Positions 25,938 through 34,098 of a stretch of DNA of 64,000 bases are shown piece by piece; within the stretch, counting starts at the first letter, position 1, and each line of letters begins with the position of its first letter. The stretch is from positions 1 through 64,000 of the forward strand of contig JAZLFR010000041.1 of the NCBI GenBank assembly GCA_045615885.1, read 5' to 3'. The DNA is from UBA1765 sp045615885 (GTDB taxonomy: Bacteria > Fibrobacterota > Fibrobacteria > Fibrobacterales > Fibrobacteraceae). The position numbers were made by a program, and so were the translations under genes. A model generated the notes under the pieces. It saw only the letters and a list, made by a program, of their open reading frames with translations. It was not told the origin of the DNA and did no database searches.

Positions 25938-26005
25938 ACTTGTCATCACGAGCAATGCGAAGTGATCCAGAATATGGTAAGTTACAGTTCCTTCCGTCTT
26001 CCGTC
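25938..26005 (+). repeat. REP-like element C
   Basis: Same as element A (short form), one base change in the loop (CAATGCG for CAACGCG). Confidence 0.85.
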
Positions 26006-26066
26006 TTATGTCTTCCTACTGTCTTCTGTACTCTGTTTTCTGTCTTCTGTTTTCAGTCCTCTCTTT

Positions 26067-26157
26067 ACTTGTCATCACGAGCAACGCGAAGTGATCCAGA
26101 ATGTAGCCCTGGATGGCCGCGCTCCGCTTGCCATGACACGGGAAAATACAATTCTCT
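26067..26157 (+). repeat. REP-like element D (full hairpin form)
   Basis: Near-identical to element B, including the tail GGGAAAATACAATTCTCTG. Confidence 0.87.
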
Positions 26158-26371
26158 GTTCTCTGTCTTCTGTTTTCTGTCCTCTGTCTTTACATTCATG
26201 GCTTCGCCATAGAGGCTACTCATTCGCCAAGTGAATTTGAGCAAGCTCAATTCGTTTGGCTCATTTCGGGCGCATTCTGCCGACAGCCGACTGACTACTA
26301 ACTTCCGTCTTCCGACTTCCTTCTGACCCCTGTCCCTGATTCCTGACACCTCTTTTTTCTACATTATGTCC

Positions 26372-27520
26372 ATGCGTTTTTTGTTGGCTTTGATATTTGC
26401 GCTCTGCGCAGTTGCCTTTGCCGCCCCAGTTCCTTCTGGAGCGGTGCTTGCTGGCGGCAATGTGGCCCGTGATGCGGCTCTCGATGAAGTATCCGATGTT
26501 GTGCGTCCGGGGGCCATCGCCTATGTTACGCTTGGTTCCTACTGGCTGCCGCACCCGCGCCAAACGGCGCTGCGTTCCGACCTGGGTGTTCACGACGGCT
26601 ACGCCTTCAGGCAGCGCCTCGGTGGTTACTTTTCTGCCCCGATCCAAGGCACGGACTTCTTCCTCGGCTTCATGTGGTTTGGCGAACGTTTGGGCTGGGA
26701 TTCCGAAGACTTTCTGTTCTGGCCGTATTACGGCAGGTATGCCCTGATACAGAGTGTACAGACTGCTGGAGCCACAATTACTTCCGAAAGATGGAATTCC
26801 GGCATTGCTGGCGGTATCCAATATTTAAATCCAGAAAAGGTTTCTAGAATCCATGGCGACGAAAGCGATTCTCTGTATGGCTTTGCGCATGTGTTTACCG
26901 GTCCGCTTGCTTTGCAGGGTTCCTTTGGCGATGGAGGCTGGAAATCTGCCCGTGCATCGCTGCATTTCGAAAGCAAGGAATTGAACGGCGGCGTGTCTCA
27001 CGGAATAGCCACATATTTGCCGAACTTTGATGTCGTGGCATACCGCGATGCGTCCGATTCCATTCGCGTGACTTATGAGCAGAACCTGTATGGCCAAATG
27101 CTTTACGGCGAGGTGACCGCATTTCTCACGGATTACGGCTTCTACTCGGCGGCACTCAAATATTACCCGGACCCGTCAAGAATAGCTTCGTTCGATTTTA
27201 CATGCTACCGCGATGAAAATGGTGATTTCAATTTTGGTGGTGGCTTGAATGTATTCATGATTCGACTGGCCTACAACCATGCGGCAGATTACGAAAACTT
27301 GTTCCATGCCAAGCGCGTTTTTGTAGTAGAGTTGAACTTGGCGCTCGGAGCAAAGAATGGAGCTTTCTTCAGTCGCAATGCTGCAAAGGCAGCCCCCGTG
27401 GAATCTACAACGAAGGTCATTCACGAAAAGAATTCTTCGTATAGGGGCAGTAAGGAAACCACCAATAGCGATGGCGTGAAGGAAATCACTGCGACTGGCA
27501 TTAGGAGGGAAAAGAAATGA
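26372..27520 (+). CDS. Exported beta-rich protein, probably outer membrane, unknown family
   Basis: 382 residues from ATG 26372 (MRFLLALIFALCAVAFAAPV, a good signal peptide); an in-frame ATG six bases earlier is possible, but a TACATTAT box ends four bases before 26372. The mature part is a succession of amphipathic strands with Tyr/Gly/Phe (SYWLPHPRQ, GYFSAPIQGTDFFLGFMWFG, FWPYYGRYALIQSV) that suggests an outer-membrane barrel. The C-terminal 50 residues are Lys/Ser/Thr-rich and polar. I recognise no family. The next gene overlaps it by four bases. Confidence 0.72.
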   Translation: MRFLLALIFALCAVAFAAPVPSGAVLAGGNVARDAALDEVSDVVRPGAIAYVTLGSYWLPHPRQTALRSDLGVHDGYAFRQRLGGYFSAPIQGTDFFLGFMWFGERLGWDSEDFLFWPYYGRYALIQSVQTAGATITSERWNSGIAGGIQYLNPEKVSRIHGDESDSLYGFAHVFTGPLALQGSFGDGGWKSARASLHFESKELNGGVSHGIATYLPNFDVVAYRDASDSIRVTYEQNLYGQMLYGEVTAFLTDYGFYSAALKYYPDPSRIASFDFTCYRDENGDFNFGGGLNVFMIRLAYNHAADYENLFHAKRVFVVELNLALGAKNGAFFSRNAAKAAPVESTTKVIHEKNSSYRGSKETTNSDGVKEITATGIRREKK

Positions 27521-27861
27521 GAGCTTTTGCCTTGGGATTGCTTTCCCTGCTGTTTACAGGTTGCGTAACGCATTATGTGATTGAAGGCACCTGCCGCCTG
27601 CAGGTTGGCAACGACACTGAAAACTACACGGTGCAAAAAGTGAGCATCGTCTCTAAGGATTCAAGCGAAACTGTCTGGATCAGGGACGAAATTCTGCCGG
27701 GTGAAAAATCCAAAGTCGTGGAACGCGACCTGGTTGGGAATTTTACCGTGCACGTTCAAATGGACGCTCTCGATACCATGTTTGAACAACGCTTTGACGC
27801 TGGCAGCGTCTTCTTGCAGATTCGTGAAAACAAGGGCGTTGTTGAATTTGAAGTAAGGTAG
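27517..27861 (+). CDS. Small lipoprotein coupled to the preceding barrel-like gene
   Basis: 114 residues. Lipoprotein signal MRAFALGLLSLLFTGC. The mature part is beta-rich with no recognised motif. The start overlaps the upstream stop (ATGA), so the two are made together and probably form an outer-membrane pair. Immediately after its stop codon lies the palindrome GTTGCCGGCAAC (27861-27872), before the convergent ppx gene. Confidence 0.7.
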   Translation: MRAFALGLLSLLFTGCVTHYVIEGTCRLQVGNDTENYTVQKVSIVSKDSSETVWIRDEILPGEKSKVVERDLVGNFTVHVQMDALDTMFEQRFDAGSVFLQIRENKGVVEFEVR

Positions 27862-27872
27862 TTGCCGGCAAC

Positions 27873-28805
27873 CTATTTCATCCAAGGTGGTACGCGTTTT
27901 GCCTTGGGCTTTTCTTCTACGATTTTAGGAGGGTAGAGCACACCGAAGCGAAGCCCTGCCGTGCTGATTCTGAACGATTCCGCATGCAGTTTTTCGAGCA
28001 GGGTGCGCAGCCAGAAAAGACCGCAGATGATGACGTCGGAGCGGCCGCCGCCAAGGCCCGGAAGGGCCGCGCGAAGTTCCTTGGAAAGGTTCACGATGCG
28101 GGTAATCGTAGTTTCGAGGTCAGCCATTGTCATTTCGAGGCCTTCGAGCTGCTCGTAGTTGAACTGCGGCGTGTTGAGGAACACCATGGCAAGCGCAGTC
28201 GCCGTGCCGCCCACAAGGAACACCGGCTTTTTGGCAAATGGCTTGACCGGGTTGCCTAGCAAAGTTTCCTTGACAAAGCCCTTGTATTCTGGGCCTGGGA
28301 TTGCGCCCATTTTCTTGAACAGGAAGAGTGCGCCGACCGGGAGCGAAATGGCATTCTTGCCGTTGCAAAGTTCCGTGGAGCCGCCGCCAATGTCGATTGT
28401 CGTAATGTCTTCGCCGTGCCATTCCGTAACGGCGCGGTAGGTGTATGCGGCTTCTTCTTCGCCGCTAATGATGCGTGGGCGGGTCCAGATTGCTTTTTCG
28501 ACCGTGGCAATGACTTCCTCTGCGTTGCCTGCCTTGCGCATGGCTTCGGTCATCACTGCTTCGTTGATTTCTGCACCGAGTGCGTGGGCGTCGCTGCGGA
28601 ACTTCGAAAGAACCTTGAACAGCTCCTCCTGCTTTTCTTTAGAAATATTGCCTGTTTCGTAGATGTCTTCGCCAAGGCGGCAAATTTCCACTTTCTGGAT
28701 TTTTGGAACAAGCTTTTCTTTGCCGGTTTCGTCAGCTTCGAATGCGGCAATCAAAAGGATGGATGAGTTGGAACCGATGTCGATGGAGGCACGAAGATTT
28801 TTCAT
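27873..28805 (-). CDS. Exopolyphosphatase / pppGpp phosphatase family protein
   Basis: 310 residues, the short Ppx/GppA form. ASKHA-fold ATP-site motifs: SIDIGSNSSILLI (phosphate 1), GEEEAAYTYRAV, TTIDIGGGSTEL (phosphate 2). The family hydrolyses terminal phosphate from polyphosphate or converts pppGpp to ppGpp; which one cannot be read from sequence. The conserved Glu in the ISGEEEA segment is present. Single gene, flanked on its 5' side by a repeat region. Confidence 0.9.
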   Translation of the reverse strand: MKNLRASIDIGSNSSILLIAAFEADETGKEKLVPKIQKVEICRLGEDIYETGNISKEKQEELFKVLSKFRSDAHALGAEINEAVMTEAMRKAGNAEEVIATVEKAIWTRPRIISGEEEAAYTYRAVTEWHGEDITTIDIGGGSTELCNGKNAISLPVGALFLFKKMGAIPGPEYKGFVKETLLGNPVKPFAKKPVFLVGGTATALAMVFLNTPQFNYEQLEGLEMTMADLETTITRIVNLSKELRAALPGLGGGRSDVIICGLFWLRTLLEKLHAESFRISTAGLRFGVLYPPKIVEEKPKAKRVPPWMK

Positions 28806-29267
28806 AATTTGGGGATTTATAGGATCTAGGATTTAGGGGCTAGTGATTAGACGAAAGACCGCTTCGCTGGTAGACGAGATGTGTGCAAACGAGTGTCGCG
28901 ACCAAGCTTGCTTGGGGATGACCGAGTGCAGCCACATCCTATGGCGATGCCATGAAAGACGAAAGAAGATTGTTAAATTCCATTGTTTTAGAGGATAGGG
29001 TTCAGGGGATAGGGGTTAGTGAATGTTGATTTCCAGTGTCTAGGGTATAGGGTTCAGGGTGTAGGGTATAGAATAGACGAGAGAACGGCACTGCGTGCCT
29101 ACAGACGAGAGACGAGAGGGGTTAGGAAATTTCAGAATTAAGAATTTTAATTATTCCAAATACCGACTTCTAGGACTTCGCTCGCCAAGACACGGTAAGC
29201 AGCAATTTCTGACTCCTGACTCCTGTCACTGATTCCTTTCTTCCATCTTCCGTCTTCCGACTTCCTA
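28806..29267. repeat. Intergenic phrase-repeat region
   Basis: No gene seen. The left part carries reverse-complement versions of the phrases at 1-343 and 60960-61170 (GGATCTAGGATTTAGGGGCT, AGACGAAAGACC, GATTGTTAAATTCCATTG, GAATGTTGATTTCCAGTG). The right part is pyrimidine-rich (CTGACTCCTGACTCCTGTCA, CTTCCGTCTTCCGACTTCC). Another word, ACCAAGCTTGCTTGGGGATG, lies near 28902. Confidence 0.75.
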
Positions 29268-29600
29268 CTACTTTCCGTCTTCTGTATTCTGTTTTTTAAG
29301 CAGGGATTCCTTGATCTTGTCGGCGAGCTTGCCTGGGTTCAGCAAAAATTCCTTGGCGCTTGCAATAGCCTCTTCGACTATGGAATTCGGGAATTTTTTT
29401 GTCCATTCCACAACAATCTGGCCCGATTCGGAACCGAGTTCCTTGCCTTCGCGAATTTCCTGTGCCATCTTGAGCGCAAGCAGCATGCCGAGTTCAAAGG
29501 CGCGCGGGCTTTCCTTGCCTTCGAGCATTTTTTCGATTCGTGAAATTTTTTCGTCGAGGGTGGTGTTTTCGGAATCTTTCAAATCTTTTTCTGATATCAT
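29268..29600 (-). CDS. Small helical cytoplasmic protein, unknown
   Basis: 110 residues, no signal or membrane segment. It is charged and almost entirely helical: an N-terminal coiled-coil-like stretch (LDEKISRIEKMLEGKESPR), then ALKMAQEIREGKELG and EWTKKFPNSIVEEAIASAKEFL. Its stop codon lies within the period-7 repeat tract, which may have supplied the last codons. A TAAATTTA box (29606) sits five bases before the ATG. I do not recognise the family. Confidence 0.65.
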   Translation of the reverse strand: MISEKDLKDSENTTLDEKISRIEKMLEGKESPRAFELGMLLALKMAQEIREGKELGSESGQIVVEWTKKFPNSIVEEAIASAKEFLLNPGKLADKIKESLLKKQNTEDGK

Positions 29601-29605
29601 GCCGG

Positions 29606-29613
29606 TAAATTTA
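29606..29613 (-). promoter_or_regulatory. Putative -7 box, 5 bases from ATG
   Basis: TAAATTTA on the minus strand, no Shine-Dalgarno sequence between it and the ATG at 29600. Confidence 0.45.
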
Positions 29614-29644
29614 GAAATGTAGGTTGAAATGAATGCTCGAAAAG

Positions 29645-29676
29645 CAGAAAGACCCAGGCTATTGCCTAGGTCTTCT
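29645..29676 (-). terminator. Terminator of the initiator tRNA
   Basis: On the minus strand AAGACCTAGGC-AATA-GCCTGGGTCTT with one mismatch, followed by TCTGCTTTT. Confidence 0.75.
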
Positions 29677-29680
29677 GTAG

Positions 29681-29754
<74 letters not shown>

Positions 29755-29818
29755 TCGAATGTGCCACCATATATAGTAAAGTTTTGTTATAGTGGCAAGG
29801 GTATTAGACTAAAAAAGC

Positions 29819-30505
29819 CTAAAATTCTTCAAGACCGCCATCTGCGGCAAGAATTACCTGGTCGCACATGCCAATGAAAAGTCCATGGCCAACGATGCCG
29901 ACGATGCCGTCGAGCTTTGCGGCAAGGGCTGCTGCATCGTCGATCGGGCCGAACTTTGCGTCTGCAATCAGGTTGCCGGAATCGCTAATGACCGGACCGT
30001 CTTTGCCGGGTGCGCCCATGCGCACCGTGACCGCGCCACCGAGAGCTTCCACTTTCGCGGTCACTACGCCAATGGCGTTCGGCAAAATCTCAAGAGGCAC
30101 AGCGAACTTTTCGCCGAGCTTTGAAACCTTCTTGCCGGAGTCTGCGATGATGATGTAGCGGTCGGCCATGCTTGCAACGATTTTTTCAAGAAGGTGTGCC
30201 GCGCCGCGGCCCTTGATGAGGTTCTTTGCCGGGTCGATTTCGTCTGCACCGTCAATGGCCAGGTCCAGGTGGCTAACTTCGCCCATTTCCTTGAGAGGAA
30301 TGCCGAGCTTGCGGCACTGGAGCGTCGTGCTCCAGCTGGTGCTTACGCCAGTCACCTTGATGCCTTCTTCCTTGATGCGCTTGGCGAGGTGTTCCACCAT
30401 GTAGGCGGCGGTGCTGCCTGTGCCAAGACCGACGGTCATGCCGTCCTTGATTTCGTTTGCTGCGCGAACGCCTGCAGCCTTTTTAAGTTCGTCGAGAGTT
30501 GCCAT
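29819..30505 (-). CDS. rpiA: Ribose-5-phosphate isomerase A
   Basis: 228 residues. Motifs GLGTGSTAAYMVEHLA, DGADEIDPAKNLIKGRGAAHLLEK and VPLEILPNAIGVV identify RpiA, which interconverts ribose-5-phosphate and ribulose-5-phosphate in the pentose phosphate pathway. The start is the ATG giving MATLDELK; an AGGAG lies nine bases upstream, and this ATG overlaps the slyD stop (TAATG), so translation is coupled. An ATG nine bases earlier lies too close to the AGGAG. Confidence 0.95.
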   Translation of the reverse strand: MATLDELKKAAGVRAANEIKDGMTVGLGTGSTAAYMVEHLAKRIKEEGIKVTGVSTSWSTTLQCRKLGIPLKEMGEVSHLDLAIDGADEIDPAKNLIKGRGAAHLLEKIVASMADRYIIIADSGKKVSKLGEKFAVPLEILPNAIGVVTAKVEALGGAVTVRMGAPGKDGPVISDSGNLIADAKFGPIDDAAALAAKLDGIVGIVGHGLFIGMCDQVILAADGGLEEF

Positions 30506-31098
30506 TAGAACCATCTCCTTGAATCTTTATCAAAATCGTCGCCTTCCGGGGCGTCAAGTTCGTCCGGGAAGCCGCTTTCGAGCTCTGTGAACGAAGGCTC
30601 TTCTACAGAAAGAACTGTCACCTCGAAAATCAGGTCCATGCCCGCATACGGGTGGTTGCCGTCGAGCACAACGGTCTGCTCGCGGATTTCCTTGATGGTG
30701 TAAAGTTCCGGGCCGTCGCCTTCTTCATCCTGCCCGTTGTTGCCGATGATGTCTTCCGGGTATTCCGGCACCTGAAAATCTGCCAGGTCCTTTTCACGGA
30801 ACATTTCAAGCTCCATGCCAATCCAGAGTTCACCGACATCTTTCAATTCTTCTTTCGGCACTTCAATGATCAAATCGTTGCGGAACGGGCCGTAGGCATC
30901 GGCGTAGGCGAGCGTCACAGTGAACTTTTCGCCGACTTCACGATTTTCAAGCGCCCTTTCGAGCCCCGTAATGATGTTGTTGTAGCCGTGAATGTACACA
31001 AAAGGCTGTGTTGCCGGAATTTCTTCGAGTATCTTTCGGCTCATGTCGCGCACAATGTATGCGATGCGCACCTTCTGCTTGTCTTGTACATTTGTCAT
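30505..31098 (-). CDS. slyD: FKBP-type peptidyl-prolyl isomerase, SlyD-like
   Basis: 197 residues from ATG 31098 (MTNVQDKQKVRIAYIVRDMS); an in-frame TTG nine bases upstream falls inside the promoter box. FKBP segments FVYIHGYNNIITGLERALENREVGEKFTVTL and YGPFRNDLIIEVPKEEL, then NHPYAGMDLIFEVTVLSVEE, surround an insert-in-flap chaperone domain that here is extended and acidic (DIIGNNGQDEEGDG). No His-rich metal-binding tail is present. Forms an operon with rpiA. Confidence 0.9.
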   Translation of the reverse strand: MTNVQDKQKVRIAYIVRDMSRKILEEIPATQPFVYIHGYNNIITGLERALENREVGEKFTVTLAYADAYGPFRNDLIIEVPKEELKDVGELWIGMELEMFREKDLADFQVPEYPEDIIGNNGQDEEGDGPELYTIKEIREQTVVLDGNHPYAGMDLIFEVTVLSVEEPSFTELESGFPDELDAPEGDDFDKDSRRWF

Positions 31099-31104
31099 CG
31101 CGCT

Positions 31105-31112
31105 CAAATTTA
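31105..31112 (-). promoter_or_regulatory. Putative -7 box of slyD-rpiA, 6 bases from ATG
   Basis: TAAATTTG on the minus strand, a full TAnnTTTG match; no ribosome binding site before the ATG at 31098. Confidence 0.55.
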
Positions 31113-31241
31113 GTAAAGAATTTAGGGTATAGGGAGAGTGCCTGGCTCTCGATGCGCATGATTACATTTAATAAAAATTTACGTTCGGGACTTTGCTTGA
31201 ATGCAAGAAGTATATATGTAACGTTTTTGCCAAAATTTGTA

Positions 31242-31249
31242 TATATTTC
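31242..31249 (+). promoter_or_regulatory. Putative -7 box of the metallophosphoesterase gene, 4 bases from ATG
   Basis: TATATTTC then G; the ATG at 31254 follows after GCCC. Confidence 0.5.
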
Positions 31250-31253
31250 GCCC

Positions 31254-31988
31254 ATGCTCTACGGAATCTGCTCCGACATCCACTCCAATGCCACGGCTTT
31301 CAAGGCTGTTCTTGCCTCAATGGAAAGTTACGGCGTTGAACGCCGCATTTGTCTTGGCGACCTTGTCGGCTATGGTCCCGATGTCAATGAATGCGTAAAG
31401 CTTGCCTCCGAAAACATGGACGCCTGCATAGTGGGGAACCACGATAGCGTTGCCATGGGCTGGGAATCTTGCGCTGGCTTCAACCCGTATGCCCGCAAGG
31501 CCATTGAATGGACGCAGAACCAGCTATCCATGGAATCCAAGGAATATATGGGCAAGCTGCCGTATATCTTTGAAGAAGATGAAATCTGCTTTGTGCATGC
31601 CTCCCCGCTTTCTCCGGCAGACTGGGTCTACATAACAGATCTCGAAGATGCCTTGGATGCGTTCGACCATTTTTCTGGCAAGTACTGTTTTGTCGGCCAC
31701 ACGCATAGTCCGGTAATCGTCGCCATGTGCGAAGGCGAAACGGCCATACCGAAAGTCGTCGAGGACTTGCACTACACACTGGAACCGGGGGAACGGCTTC
31801 TGGTGAATGTGGGCAGCGTTGGCCAGCCGCGCGACCGCGACCCGAAGGCTAGCTGGTGCCTGTTCGATACCGAAACAGAAACTGTCCGCATAATTCGCGT
31901 AAAATATGATATTGCCGAAACGCAAAACCGCATGCGTGAACTGGGCATTGCAGACTTCCTTATAGAACGCCTTGAAGTCGGGCGCTAG
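31254..31988 (+). CDS. Calcineurin-like metallophosphoesterase
   Basis: 244 residues. Metal-binding motifs in order: ICSDIHSN, LGDLVGYGPD, VGNHDSVA, FVHASP and FVGHTHSPV, the full YfcE/MJ0936-type set for a binuclear metal phosphodiesterase or phosphatase. An upstream in-frame extension to 31008 is rejected because it runs through a promoter and AT-rich leader; ATG 31254 lies right after the TATATTTCG box. Substrate unknown. rlmH follows after nine bases, with AGGAG at the end of this gene serving as its ribosome binding site. Confidence 0.9.
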   Translation: MLYGICSDIHSNATAFKAVLASMESYGVERRICLGDLVGYGPDVNECVKLASENMDACIVGNHDSVAMGWESCAGFNPYARKAIEWTQNQLSMESKEYMGKLPYIFEEDEICFVHASPLSPADWVYITDLEDALDAFDHFSGKYCFVGHTHSPVIVAMCEGETAIPKVVEDLHYTLEPGERLLVNVGSVGQPRDRDPKASWCLFDTETETVRIIRVKYDIAETQNRMRELGIADFLIERLEVGR

Positions 31989-31997
31989 GAGCTAGTC

Positions 31998-32459
31998 TTG
32001 AAACTTTACCTGGCTGTGTTTGGCAAGGCCGGATCGCCGTTTGTTGCCGACGAAGTTACTCGTTATGTAAAGCGCCTGAAGCCGACCGCGACGCCGCTCG
32101 AAGTCGTAGAATTCAAGGAAAGCAAGCGTGACGACCGTGCGCGAGCACTTGCCGAAGAGGCAGCAGAATTCGAAAAGAAATTCCCCAAAAAAGATTTTGT
32201 CCGCATTATACTTTCTGAAGAGGGCAAGCTCTTGGCGACCGTGCCGCTAGCCAACTTTTTGGGGCAAAAGCTTTCGCAGAACATCGTGTTTTTAATCGGG
32301 TCCGCCTACGGCATAGACGAAGGACTGAAAAAGACGGCCGACCTGCTGCTGTCTTTGTCGCCGCTCACATTTACGCACGACCACGCGAGGGTTATTGCTG
32401 CAGAGCAGCTTTACCGTTGTATGATGGTTTTAGCGGGCCACCCTTATCACCACGTTTAG
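31998..32459 (+). CDS. rlmH: 23S rRNA pseudouridine-1915 N3-methyltransferase
   Basis: 153 residues, TTG start with AGGAG seven bases before it. SPOUT-fold features: FLIGSAYGIDEGL and the C-terminal signature LSLSPLTFTHDHARVIAAEQLYRCMMVLAGHPYHHV, close to the RlmH consensus (mTFpH...EQiYRA...g.pYH). It methylates pseudouridine 1915 in helix 69 of 23S rRNA on assembled ribosomes. The last 27 bases of the gene, with the 14 bases after it, are repeated 171 bases downstream. Confidence 0.93.
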   Translation: MKLYLAVFGKAGSPFVADEVTRYVKRLKPTATPLEVVEFKESKRDDRARALAEEAAEFEKKFPKKDFVRIILSEEGKLLATVPLANFLGQKLSQNIVFLIGSAYGIDEGLKKTADLLLSLSPLTFTHDHARVIAAEQLYRCMMVLAGHPYHHV

Positions 32460-32472
32460 CGTATTTTTCGAG
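32432..32472 (+). repeat. 41-bp direct repeat, copy 1 (rlmH 3' end)
   Basis: Covers the last codons of rlmH (GHPYHHV-stop) and 13-14 bases beyond. Matches 32603-32643 with two differences (GGCCA for GGTCA; CGTTTAG for CGTCTAG). Confidence 0.9.
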
Positions 32473-32554
32473 TCAGGATATTCGCTGACTCCGTTCGGCT
32501 CCTGGCGTCGCCTCGCTTGCGCTCGACTCACTCCGCAGCGAACACCCTGACTCT

Positions 32555-32594
32555 AGCACCCTAGTATAGCAATGTTATGATAAGGGTGCTTTTT
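32555..32594 (+). terminator. Terminator downstream of rlmH
   Basis: Stem AGCACCCT/AGGGTGCT with a 20-base loop and a T5 tract. Confidence 0.7.
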
Positions 32595-32602
32595 CGTTTC
32601 CG

Positions 32603-32643
32603 AGCGGGTCACCCTTATCACCACGTCTAGCGTATTTTTCGAG
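32603..32643 (+). repeat. 41-bp direct repeat, copy 2 (rlmH 3' fragment)
   Basis: A fragment of the rlmH 3' end after the terminator; together with copy 1 it marks a partial tandem duplication or a replaced downstream segment. The 130 bases between the copies hold GACTCCGTTCGGCTC-type hairpins. Confidence 0.9.
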
Positions 32644-32659
32644 GCCGGGGCCAGCCTTT

Positions 32660-34006
32660 TTATTTAGCGGCGCGTTCGGCCATTTCCCGGCCCTGACGAA
32701 TGCGGTCGGCCATGCCGATGCCGCCAACTCCGTTACCGCCAAGAATCAAGCCAGCAAAACGCTTTTCTGCTTCGGCAAAAGCGGCAATGCGCTTTGCGCT
32801 TGCCTTGTCATATTGCGGGATAGCGTAGGCGTGGCGAGTCACCTTGAAAAGGTCCGGCTTAAAGTCCGGCACGCAGAGGGCGTCGCAAACATCTTTTTTG
32901 ACCATTTCAAAAATCTGTTCGTCACTGTAGTCCAGGTATTCCGGATGGCGTTCACCGGCCATGAACACGGAAAGCATAGCGCCGTCTTCCGGGGCACGGT
33001 TCTTGAATAGCGATGACATGAACAAAATGCCGAGAGTTGGGCGCTTTTCCTTGGAGGGCATAAGCACGCCAAAGCCGTCGAGCGGGCGGCCAGTCCATGT
33101 CTTGAAACCGACAGCCGCTTCTACGACCTTGGTGTAGGTCACGTTGAACGCATCTTCCAAGCCTTCGTTTGCAAGGAACGGGAACGCTTCTGGCAGGCGG
33201 CGTGCGCTGCCGCTGAATATGACCTTGTCAAAGCTTTCTTCTTCGCCCTTAAAGTGCACATTGTATTTTGAGCCTTCGCGAAGCACGAACAGGTTGTCGC
33301 AGCCGAGCGATATGTTTTCGATGCCGATTTTTTCGACAAGCGCATTGATCAGGTTTGAAAGTCCACCCTTGGCAGAAAAAATTTTCTTTGTCGCCTTGCG
33401 GTCACGCTCGGTCTTTGGTTCCTTCATCTTGTGGATCGAACCCTTGATGAAGCTGCCGTAATTTGCTTCCAGATTGTAGAGTTTTGGCAACGCATATTTC
33501 GGAATGATCGTATCAGGATTGCCTGCATAGACTCCAGAAACAAACGGATCTACCGTGTAGTCCAATATGGATTGGCCCAGGCGGCGGCGCACAAAGCTTG
33601 TCAAATTTTCTTCTGGGTCGGTGCCCTTTGGGCGGAACGGTTCCAGCGGGAGCGTGAGCTTGTCGCGCCAAGAAAACAGCGGCGTCAAAAGACCAGAAAC
33701 AAGGCTGTTCGGAATGGCGTGGATCTTGGTGCCCTTCCAAATGTAGCGGCGGCCAGAAACGCTGGGTGCTGTTTCCAGCAGATTCGGGTTTACATCTTCA
33801 AAAAGTTCTGCGACTTCCGGCTTGCTCACGGTGCCTGTGCTCGGGCCGGTTTCCCAAATGAAGTCGTCATTTTTTTCGGTGCGAATTACGCCGCCAACGC
33901 GTGTGTTCGATTCGAATACGCGAAACGGAATGCCTTGCTTTTTAAGATAGAATGCTGCGGTGAGGCCAGTGATGCCTGCGCCAATGATAGCTACGGAATT
34001 TGCCAT
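32660..34006 (-). CDS. Protoporphyrinogen/coproporphyrinogen oxidase (HemY/HemG type)
   Basis: 448 residues from ATG 34006. FAD-binding Rossmann start VAIIGAGITGLTAAFYLKKQ, then FESNTRVGGVIRTEK, and the family segments VDPFVSGVYAGNPD, FSAKGGLSNLINAL and C-terminal LILGGNGVGGIGMADRIRQG. It oxidises protoporphyrinogen IX (or coproporphyrinogen III) late in heme synthesis. No other heme gene lies nearby. A TAACTTTTG box ends three bases before the ATG; an in-frame TTG two codons upstream overlaps that box and is unlikely. Confidence 0.92.
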   Translation of the reverse strand: MANSVAIIGAGITGLTAAFYLKKQGIPFRVFESNTRVGGVIRTEKNDDFIWETGPSTGTVSKPEVAELFEDVNPNLLETAPSVSGRRYIWKGTKIHAIPNSLVSGLLTPLFSWRDKLTLPLEPFRPKGTDPEENLTSFVRRRLGQSILDYTVDPFVSGVYAGNPDTIIPKYALPKLYNLEANYGSFIKGSIHKMKEPKTERDRKATKKIFSAKGGLSNLINALVEKIGIENISLGCDNLFVLREGSKYNVHFKGEEESFDKVIFSGSARRLPEAFPFLANEGLEDAFNVTYTKVVEAAVGFKTWTGRPLDGFGVLMPSKEKRPTLGILFMSSLFKNRAPEDGAMLSVFMAGERHPEYLDYSDEQIFEMVKKDVCDALCVPDFKPDLFKVTRHAYAIPQYDKASAKRIAAFAEAEKRFAGLILGGNGVGGIGMADRIRQGREMAERAAK

Positions 34007-34010
34007 GGTC

Positions 34011-34018
34011 AAAAGTTA
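34011..34018 (-). promoter_or_regulatory. Putative -7 box of the protoporphyrinogen oxidase gene, 4 bases from ATG
   Basis: TAACTTTT followed by G on the minus strand. Confidence 0.45.
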
Positions 34019-34098
34019 TTGAATTTTTGTTTTTATACAAAATAGAACTTTTGTGCGGATTTGGCTTTGTTTTTACCGATTTTTCAGATAGAAGGCTT

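Larger units (their letters stand above)
25486..26371. repeat. Large intergenic repeat array
   Basis: No gene seen in this 0.9-kb stretch. It begins with a 63-bp sequence repeated in inverted orientation at 36962-37024, then four REP-like elements separated by pyrimidine-rich phrases (CTGACTCCTGACTCC, TCTGTCTTCTGTTTTCTG, CTTCCGTCTTCCG) that recur in other spacers. Short reading frames across it all come from the REP-like units and are rejected as genes. Confidence 0.85.

Noticed and set aside
25853..26234. Reading frames of 90-119 codons in the repeat array
   Set aside because: They consist of translated REP-like units (LSSRATRSDPE-type phrases repeated) and have no start signals.
25500..26360. 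CRISPR array
   Set aside because: Repeats are imperfect, 60-90 bases long, hairpin-forming and irregularly spaced; there are no unique spacers of uniform length and no cas genes.
31008..31253. An 82-codon N-terminal extension of the metallophosphoesterase
   Set aside because: The extension passes through a likely promoter and slyD 5' region; ATG 31254 follows a TATATTTCG box and begins the conserved domain at once.
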